NCBI GenBank assembly: GCA_029982205.1
Contig: JARRCM010000003.1
Span: 1-64,000 of the forward strand
From: Thermosediminibacterales bacterium
GTDB taxonomy: Bacteria > Bacillota > Thermosediminibacteria > Koleobacterales > JARRCM01
DNA length: 64,000 nucleotides
Reading direction: 5' to 3'
In this document: piece by piece, positions 1 through 8,700 of the stretch
Numbering within the stretch: position 1 is the stretch's first letter
Layout: each line of letters opens with the position of its first letter
The notes under the pieces: model-generated
Databases searched by the model: none
What the model was told of the DNA's origin: nothing
What the model saw: only the letters and a program-made list of their open reading frames with translations
Translations under genes and position numbers: made by a program

Positions 1-1218
1 TTTAATAAGCTAACAAAGTCTACACTACAAAACGGGTTTTTGGAGTATAAACCCAGTAAAATCAAGGCTTTTGCGGAGTTTTATGGTTGAACTTCGGTTG
101 AAAAAAACAACCCGGGAGTTTTTATTGAATTAAGAAAACTTAATTGGGAATACGGACCTTTTGAACTTGATGCAGCAGTGGCTGAAAAAACTTATCCTGA
201 TATTGCACCTGTTGGAACTAATTGTTCTTATATACGAAAGGGTTTACTGGAACCTGTCGAACAGTTTTTAAGCGAAGATGAAATTAAAGACTATTATAAA
301 GGAGCAATTGAAGCTGTAACATATAATGGAAGCATATGGGGATTTCCCTGGTTTATGACTACATATGCCTTGTTTTTGAATATGGATATTTTTGAAGAAA
401 GAAATGTAAAACCCCCGGAAGACGGTATCTGGACATGGGAGGAGTTTGTTGCGAAATTACAGGAGTTGACATATGATAGTAATGGTGATGGAAAAAAAGA
501 TGTCTTTGGATTTCATTCTTTTATAAAAGAAGGATATTACAACACATGGGGCATAATTACATCAGATGAAGCGAAACTCTTTAGCGATGACCTTTCTGAA
601 TTTACTTTCACAAGCGATGAAGCAATATCGGGTCTCCAAAAATTGGTTGACCTAGCGCAGAAATATAATGTGACTCCACCTGAGTTCGGAAAACAGGGTC
701 CAAAAGAAGCATGGACCGCTTTTGTAGAAAACAAAAACATAGCGGTGTTTCCTGCAGGGTCATGGGCTGTTAATGTGTTGAGACAGAGAGAAAAAGAAGG
801 AAAGGGATTCAAGTTTGATGTTGCGGGATTCCCCTTAGGAAAACTGGGAATGCCAAATATTATACACCCTGAGTTCGGAGCATATGGGATCTTTAAAGAG
901 GACGAAGAGGCAAAAAAACGCGTATGTATCAGCTTTTTGAAATTCATAACAGCACCAGAAGAACAGAGAAAACTTAAAGATTATGGAGTGTTTCCTGTAA
1001 GAAAATCTGTGGGGAATATATACCTTGATGACAGTTATATGATTAGAATTCAAGAAAACTTGAATTATACATCACCACCTCCCTGCCATCCCAACTGGCT
1101 AAAAATTGAACCAATAATACAAAATCAAATAAGAGAAGCCGTTACAGGCAAAAAATCTCCAAAGCAAGCCTTAGAAGATGCAAAATCCAGTATAATATCC
1201 TTTTTGAATACTAATTAA
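1..1218 (+). pseudogene. sugar-type ABC transporter solute-binding protein, interrupted by an in-frame TGA (5' end outside window)
   Basis: Frame 1 is open from the window edge to the stop at 1216-1218 except for one TGA at 88-90. Downstream it reads as an extracellular solute-binding protein family 1 member: EKTYPDIAPVG, the GDGKKDVFGF-like segment typical of these proteins, and KNIAVFPAGSWAV. Codons before the TGA (KIKAFAEFYG) and after it (TSVEKNNPGV) resemble the N-terminal helix and the KNNPGV strand of the family, so the same gene appears to run through the TGA, probably a Trp (TGG) codon mutated to stop. A GTG at 178 could restart translation, but that protein would lack the signal peptide and part of the N-terminal lobe. 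No permease genes lie downstream; they may lie before the window. A sequencing error at base 90 would restore an intact gene. Confidence 0.55.
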
Positions 1219-1372
1219 AATTGTTGCAAAAAATATTGTTGGCCTTTCTTGCCTGTTTTTTAAAAAATTTAACTCAAGAAGGAAAACAGAAAGTAAAAGG
1301 AGAATAATTAAAAAAGAAAAGTATATTTAACTGGTACTGATACAAAGCGGGTGATGAAGGGATGAAAAGATA

Positions 1373-2296
1373 GTGATAATTAATAAACATAAACTGTTTC
1401 GTGAATTTGCAGAGAAAATTGATGAAAGCAGGGTTTTATTAGATGAACCCATGAAAGATCACACATCTTTCCGGATCGGAGGTCCCGCTGATATATTGGT
1501 AATTCCTAAAAACCTTGAGGAGCTAAAGCATGCACTCAATGTTTGCCGCCGTATAGAATTAATTCCATATGTTATTGGAAACGGTTCAAACCTGCTAGTA
1601 TTGGATAAAGGGATTCGTGGAGTTGTTATAAAAATTGCATCTAATTTTAGTTCAATTAAAATTTTTGATGATAAAATTAGAGCACATGCTGGTGTACTCC
1701 TTGCTGCTATATCAAAAAAGGCCATGGAAGCAAATCTTTCAGGGATGGAGTTTGCAGGAGGCATTCCTGGAAGCCTAGGAGGAGCCATCTATATGAATGC
1801 TGGAGCTTATGGCGGTGAGATGAAAGATGTGGTGGAAGAAGTAAAAGTCATGGATTATTCTGGAAACATAAAGGTGTTGTCAAAAAAAGAAATGAATTTT
1901 GGATACAGACATAGCAGGATTCAGGAAGAAGACTTCTTAATAATACTTGAAGCGCTCTTAAAGCTTCAAAAGGGAGACTATAACACCATAAAACAAAGAA
2001 TGGATGAACTGGCTCAGCGCCGTAAGTTGAAACAACCTCTTTGTTTACCAAGTGCAGGCAGTACTTTTAAAAGACCGGATGGTTTTTATGCAGGAAAACT
2101 AATTGAAGAACTAGGCCTTAAAGGTTATAGGGTGGGAGATGCTCAGGTCTCGGAATTACATGCAGGATTTATAGTTAATGTAGGTAATGCCACTGCAAAA
2201 GACGTGCTTGAGCTGATAAAACAGATTCAGCAGAAGGCAAAAGAGAGATACAATGTTGATTTAGAACCTGAAGTGAAAATTTTAGGAGAATATTAG
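1373..2296 (+). CDS. murB: UDP-N-acetylenolpyruvoylglucosamine reductase MurB
   Basis: 307 aa flavoenzyme that uses NADPH to reduce UDP-GlcNAc-enolpyruvate to UDP-MurNAc in cytoplasmic peptidoglycan precursor synthesis. Visible motifs: the FAD-site start HTSFRIGGPAD, GNGSNLLV, the glycine-rich GMEFAGGIPGSLGGAIYMNA, FGYRHSRI, the PSAGSTFKRP segment with the proton-donor serine, and the C-terminal EPEVKILGE holding the conserved glutamate. The length and the lack of the extra loop fit the type II MurB of Firmicutes. The start is GTG: an ATG 11 bases upstream hits a stop after two codons. In many Clostridia murB sits directly before PHP-rapZ-yvcK-whiA; here those genes lie 15.6 kb further on. 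Confidence 0.96.
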   Translation: MIINKHKLFREFAEKIDESRVLLDEPMKDHTSFRIGGPADILVIPKNLEELKHALNVCRRIELIPYVIGNGSNLLVLDKGIRGVVIKIASNFSSIKIFDDKIRAHAGVLLAAISKKAMEANLSGMEFAGGIPGSLGGAIYMNAGAYGGEMKDVVEEVKVMDYSGNIKVLSKKEMNFGYRHSRIQEEDFLIILEALLKLQKGDYNTIKQRMDELAQRRKLKQPLCLPSAGSTFKRPDGFYAGKLIEELGLKGYRVGDAQVSELHAGFIVNVGNATAKDVLELIKQIQQKAKERYNVDLEPEVKILGEY

Positions 2297-2373
2297 GCCA
2301 GGGTTAACCTTGGCTTTTAATTTTTCATTTGACGGACTTTATTAAGAGATGTTATAATAATAAAACTTGATAT

Positions 2374-2470
2374 GGGAGTAGATGGGCACTGGTGTGTTCC
2401 ATGGACTTCAAATCCATTGGGGCGCAGCGATCCTGCGCTCGGTGGGTTCGATTCCCACATGCTCCCGCCA
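2374..2470 (+). tRNA. selC: tRNA-Sec (anticodon TCA), CCA encoded
   Basis: A 97-base tRNA with all selenocysteine-tRNA hallmarks: an anticodon stem ATGGA/TCCAT closing loop CTTCAAA (anticodon TCA, reading UGA), a 6-bp D stem (GGGCAC/GTGTTC), a very long variable arm built on GCGCAG/CTGCGC, a T arm GTGGG-TTCGATT-CCCAC, discriminator G and an encoded CCA. The acceptor pairs 5' GGGAGTA with 3' TGCTCCC. It implies that the organism decodes UGA as selenocysteine with SelA, SelB and SelD, none of which lies in this window. A strong terminator follows immediately. Confidence 0.95.
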
Positions 2471-2480
2471 AATGAATATC

Positions 2481-2512
2481 AGGGTTTACGGATATCCGTA
2501 AACCCTTTTTTA
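2481..2512 (+). terminator. rho-independent terminator after tRNA-Sec
   Basis: Near-perfect 26-base palindrome (AGGGTTTACGG, AT, CCGTAAACCCT) at 2481-2506 followed by a run of T. It lies 10 bases after the tRNA CCA end, so it should end the selC transcript. Confidence 0.9.
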
Positions 2513-2751
2513 TGTTATCCATTCTCGTTCAAAACTTTGTTTCCATAAATAAATTCTATTACTTCCTTGATGTTTAATTTTTCATTTATGGTTATTATAG
2601 ACTTTTGAGTTATTATTTAAGTTTTATTTCATTTTCTATAAAAGAAGGATTAAATTACGAAGCAGAAGCCCATAATAAATATATAGATGATAGTATTAAA
2701 AAAAACATCCTTCGGGGTTAGTAAAGGAGAAGGAAAGGATGATTAATAAAT
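2513..2751. other. AT-rich spacer with two short open fragments, no clear gene
   Basis: Nothing recognisable is complete here. On the minus strand a 33-codon open fragment ends at 2515 and reads like protein (…KLNIKEVIEFIYGNKVLN…). On the plus strand a fragment ending near 2721 reads …GLNYEAEAHNKYIDDSIKKN…. Neither has a start codon with a ribosome site. They may be decayed gene ends or chance. Purine-rich sequence (GGAGAAGGAAAGG) at about 2727-2739 serves the next gene. Confidence 0.3.
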
Positions 2752-5700
2752 ATGCTTGGTTTGATTCTCACTTTCATAGCTTTAGTTATATTAGTATTTT
2801 TGGCTTCTAATAAATTTTTCAAGATTAAAACTAATCAATTAGAAATCAAAGATGTTTTACTAAATCCTGAGGAACTGGAATACCATGCAAAAGAAATTTC
2901 GAAGGTTCATACCGTATCAGGAAAAAAAACTTCGGCAAAATTTCTTTTATCAAGGCTAAACAGCAACTTTAGATTAATTTCATCGGTTTATAAAAGTTTA
3001 ATTAACGATGCCAAAAAGAAAAAAAATTTATCTCCTGCTTCTGAATGGTTACTAGATAACTTTTATAAAATTGAAGAGCAGGTAAAAGTAATAAGACAAA
3101 ACCTTAGAAACGATAATTTATTAGAGCTTAATATTTTAAACAGTGGTTTTCTTAAAGGCTATCCCAGAGTTTATGCAGTTGCTCTGGAACTGGTTTCTCA
3201 TACAGATGGCAGGTTGGATGAAAATGTATTGATTAATTTTATCAAATCATATCAAACTCAAAGCATACTTTCTATTGCAGAAGTATGGGCTTTGTCTCTT
3301 ATGATTAGAATGGCTCTTATAGAAAACATAAGGAATATTTGTGAAAAAATATATGAGACTCAAGTTGAATGGGAAAAAGTTGACAAATTAAGCAGTAAAG
3401 ACCCTGATGAACTATTGAATTTGATAAAAGAGAATATAGAAAAAACAGATAGAGTAAATCCTTCGTATGTTGAATATCTTTTAAGGAAACTTAGAAGGGA
3501 AGAAGTTGAATCATCAGAAATTATTTCATGCCTTGAAAAAAAATTACTTGAATTTAATACTACCATTGAAAAAGTAATTAATGAAGAGCATAAAGAACAA
3601 GCGGCAAGGAAAATATCAATAGAAAATGCTATAACAAGTCTAAATGTTGTTTCAACAATAGATTGGAATGACATATTTGAATCATTGTGTTTTGTGAATA
3701 AGATTTTGAGAGAGGATCCTCTAAAAATCTATTCTAAAATGGATTTTGAATCCAGGGATTATTATAGAAAACAAATAGAGAAAATTGCCAAGCAATACAG
3801 GGTTTCAGAAATAAATGTTGCACGAAAAGCAATAGAATGTGCCCAAAAGGCTTCAGGCAACGGTTTTCAAGACAAATCAAAACATGTGGGCTATTATATA
3901 ATTGACAAAGGCAGAAGAGAACTATTAACTGAACTTGGTTACAAAGGGAAAGATTATTTCCATAATTATCCCACATATTTTTACCTGGCACCTGTTTTTG
4001 TTTTAACAGCTTTAATATGTTCGTTTTTTATTGCTTATTCATATTTATATTCAGGTGAAAGAAATATTTTCCTCAGTATCCTAGTGGGAATTGTTGTGCT
4101 TATACCAGCTAGTGATATTTCAGTTACTACAGTTAACTGGATTTTTACTCACATGTTTCCACCGGCATTTCTGCCAAAGCTTGAGTATAGGAATGGTATA
4201 CCCGAAGATGCTTCTACAATGGTTGCAATACCAACATTGCTGCCAAATGAAAAAAAGGTCAAAGAGCTTATTGATCAAATAGAAGTATGTTATTTGGCAA
4301 ACAGGGAAAAAAATTTATATTTTGCCCTTGTGGGAGACTATAAAGATGCGCAGACTAAAAATGTTTCAATTGACGAAAAAATAAATAAAGCAGCAATTGA
4401 AGGAATAAAAAAATTAAATAAAAAATACGCTGAAAATCAGGATATTTTTTATTACTTTCACAGACATAGACAATACTGTGAAAAACAAGGCAAATGGATG
4501 GGTTGGGAGAGAAAGAGAGGTGCATTAATAGAACTTAACCAATTATTAACTGGTTCAAAAGAAACTTCTTATTCCATAATTTCAGGTGATATATCAAATC
4601 TAAAGGATTTAAAATATGTTATCACCCTTGATGCAGATACAAATCTTCCATTTGATACGGCCAAAAAACTTATCGGGGCGATATCCCATCCTTTAAATAA
4701 AGCTGTTTTAGATGAAGACAAAGGGATTGTAACAGAAGGATATGGTTTGATACAACCCAGAATAGGTGTTGATATTGAAAGTGCAAATAAATCTTTGTTC
4801 ACAAGGATCTTTGCTGGCCAGGGAGGAATAGATCCGTATACAGCAGCAATTTCAGATGTATATCAGGACCTGTTTGGTGAAGGAATCTTTACAGGAAAAG
4901 GAATTTATGACCTGCATATTTTTAATAAGGTATTAAAAGATGCAATTCCTGATAATTCAGTACTTAGCCATGACTTGTTAGAAGGCAGTTATGTTAGAGC
5001 TGGTCTTGCAACAGATATTGAGCTGATTGATGGTTATCCCTCAAAATACAGTTCATATATAATGAGGCTTCATAGATGGGTAAGAGGGGACTGGCAGCTT
5101 ATTAAATGGTTATCTTCAAGAATAAAAAACAGGAAGGGTCAGTCAATAAAGAACCCCCTTTCTGCTTTGTCAAAATGGAAGATATTTGATAACCTGAGAA
5201 GAAGTCTGGTATCTATAAGCATAATGTTGCTTTTTTTCTTCGGTTTAACAGTTTTTCCGGGTAATGTCTTTGTATGGCTGGGATTTGCCTTTCTGGCAAT
5301 TTGTTTTCCGCTAATTACGGGATTTGCTGATTATATAGTATTAAAATCCTATAAAATAAGGGAAAAACTTAATGGAAACCTTATATGTGGGCTTAAAGCA
5401 ACATTGTATCAAGCTGTGCTTTTGTTTGTGTTTTTGCCTTATCAAGCTTTTATGATGACTGATGCTATATTTAGAACCCTTTATAGAGTATATATATCAA
5501 AAAGGAATTTGCTTGAATGGGTGACAGCAGCGGATGTAGAAAAAAACTTGAAAAATGATTTGAAAAGTTATTTTAAAAGAATGAAGGCTGCAATGTTAAT
5601 AGCTGTGGCAACCTTTATGTTTGTTTTTTTTATAAAACCTGTTAATTTGATATATACACTACCTCTTGCGGCGATATGGGTATTTTCACCATTAATAGCA

Positions 5701-8700
5701 TATTATGTGAGCAAGGATGAAGATAAAACTTTAGAAATGTTGAATGAAGAAGATATAACCGAATTGAGGAGGATTGCAAGGAAGACATGGGCGTTTTATG
5801 AAGACTTTGCGGGAGCAAAAGAGAATTACCTTCCACCTGATAACTTTCAGGAGAATCCTCCAAACGGAATTACTCACAGGACATCACCTACTAACATAGG
5901 CTTTTTGCTTATTTCTACTCTTGCAGCAAGGGATTTAGGGTATCTTTCGACAACTCAAATGTTTGAAAGAATAGAAAAAACCGTATCTACTATTGAAAAA
6001 ATGGAGACATGGAAAGGTCATTTGTTTAACTGGTATGATACCCGAACCCTTGAGGTTTTAAGGCCTTTTTTTGTGTCAAGTGTAGACAGCGGAAACTTCA
6101 TCGGATATTTAATAACCTTAAAACAAGGTATATTGGAATATTTGGAAAAACCCATTTTTGATATAAACCTTGTTAAAGGTCTTAAGGATACTATCCTTTT
6201 AATTGAAAAAGAAAGTATTTCTGATATAAGTGATTTAGACAAATTAATAGAAAGAGGCAGCCCAACATTAAGTGATTGGAAAAATTTAATCAATACATTG
6301 TCTTCAAAAGAATATGGAGAATCAGTTTGGGAAAAAAAGTTAGTTGATATGATATGTTGGTTAAAAAACGAAATTGATAAAATTTTTCTAGATGTTGATA
6401 TTGAAAAACACCCGGAATTTCTAAATAACGATGTTTACATTAAATTAAAAATCATTATGGAAAATATAAAAAGTGATATTTCTTTAGTAGATTTAAAATA
6501 TACCTACGAAAAAATGATGATAGAAATCGATAATATTTTAAAAATTGTTAAAGATAAAGAGGAAGAATCAAGATATCTGTTATCACTTAGAAATGATTTG
6601 AAAATATTAAAGAAAAACGTTGAATCAATTATAAACAGCTTTAAGGATTTGATTCATAGAATAGACAAGCTTATAAAAGATACTGATTTTACACCTTTAT
6701 ATGACCATAAAAGACATCTTTTTTCTATTGGATATAATGTAGAAGATGAAAAACTTATTAACTCATATTATGATTTATTTGCTTCTGAAGCAAGAATAGT
6801 AAGTTATATAGCAATAACCAGAAGAGAAGTGCCAAAAAAACACTGGGATAAATTGGGTAGGGCTTTAACGATAAGTGAGGGGTATAGGAGCCTTGTTTCA
6901 TGGGCAGGAACAATGTTTGAGTATCTGATGCCTGCTTTGGTAATGAGAAACTACAAAAATACTCTGTTAGATGAAACTTACTATACAGTTATTAAGGCTC
7001 AAATGAGATATGGTGATAAAAGGAATGTGCCATGGGGGACTTCAGAATCAGGATACTATGCTTTTGACATGATGTTAAATTATCAATATAAGGCTTTTGG
7101 CGTACCGGATCTAGGGCTCAAGAGGGGTCTTATTGAAGATATGGTGGTATCTCCATATTCAACTGTTTTAGCACTGCCGTTTGAACCCAAAAAGGCAATG
7201 GAAAATATAAAAAGACTAGTATCTGATGGTATAGAGGGAAACTACGGTTTCTATGAAGCGGTAGACTATACTCCTGAGAGGTTGCCTGCAGGAAAAAGAA
7301 GAGCATTAGTGCAAAGCTTCATGGCACATCATCAAGGGATGATTTTAATATCCTTAAACAATTATTTAAATGAAAACATTATGCAAAAAAGGTTTCATTC
7401 TGATCCGTTTATAAAAGCAGGGGAAACACTGCTTCAGGAAAAAGTGCCTTTGAAGGCAATTATTACAAAGGAATATAAAGAAGATGTTGAACCCTTAGAA
7501 GAAATAGAAAAGGAAGATATTAAAGTTGTTAGAAAGTTTGGCATCCCAGATTCTTCGATTCCAAATTGTCATCTAATCTCAAACGGCAGATATTCTGTTA
7601 TGATTACAAATGGAGGTAGTGGATACAGTAAAAAAGAGGACATTCAAATTACAAGATGGAGGGAAGATTCTCTAACAGGGAGGTATGGTACGTTCATTTT
7701 CTTGAGAAATCTAAGTTCAAATACCGTCTGGTCAGCAACATATGACCCTATTCATAAAGAACCGGACGGTTATAAAGCTGTATTTTCACTGCATAAAGCA
7801 AAATTCATGAGAACAGATGATAATATTGATACACATACTGAAATTGTTGTTTCTCCAGAGGATGATGTTGAAATCAGAAAAGTTACTTTAACAAATCATG
7901 GTAATAAAGCTGCTGTAATTGAATTGACAAGCTATTTAGAAATTGTTATTTCCTCACATGCAGCAGATATTGCTCATCCTGCTTTTAATAATCTGTTTGT
8001 AAGGACTGAGGTAATACCAGAGTGTGACAGCCTCATAGCTTCAAGAAGGCCCAGAGATCAAAAACAGGCAACCGTTTGGTCTTTTCATACCATAACAGTT
8101 GAAGGAGAAACAGTGGGGAACCTTCAATATGAAACAAATAGGTGCAATTTTATTGGAAGAGGAAGGAATATATCAAATCCTGCAGCCCTTACTCAGCCGC
8201 TTACTAATACTACCGGAATTGTACTTGATCCAATTATGAGTTTGAGAAGAAGGGCCAAAGTAGAACCTGGAGAAAAAGTAACAATATCTTATATAACTGG
8301 AATTGCTTCAAGCAGAGATGAGACATTGGAGTTATCTAAAAAATATTATGATGGTTCTTCAATACATCGCGCATTTGAACTGGCACTTACCAGAAGTCAG
8401 GTAGAGACTGTGTATCTAAATTTAAAAACAGATGAAATCGAAACTTATCAGGATTTGATATCACATATACTTTTCTTAAGCCCTCTTAGAAGAAAGAATA
8501 AAGAACTTTTAAAAAGGAACACAAAAGGGCAGACTGGGCTATGGCCTTATGGTATATCAGGGGATTTGCCTATAGTGTTAATAAGCATTAAACATGCAAA
8601 CGGAATTGATAGAGTTCGGGAACTCCTTAAGGCTCACGAGTACTGGAAAACAAAGGGTCTTCTCGTTGATTTAGTTATATTAAATGAGGACGAAAGCAGT

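Noticed and set aside
88-114. TGA 88-90 as a selenocysteine codon, since selC is nearby and a hairpin (CGGTTG…CAACCCG) follows the TGA
   Set aside because: The hairpin loop begins only about 10 bases after the TGA and is all A, without the guanine expected in a bacterial SECIS loop; solute-binding proteins of this family are not known selenoproteins and a Trp fits better.
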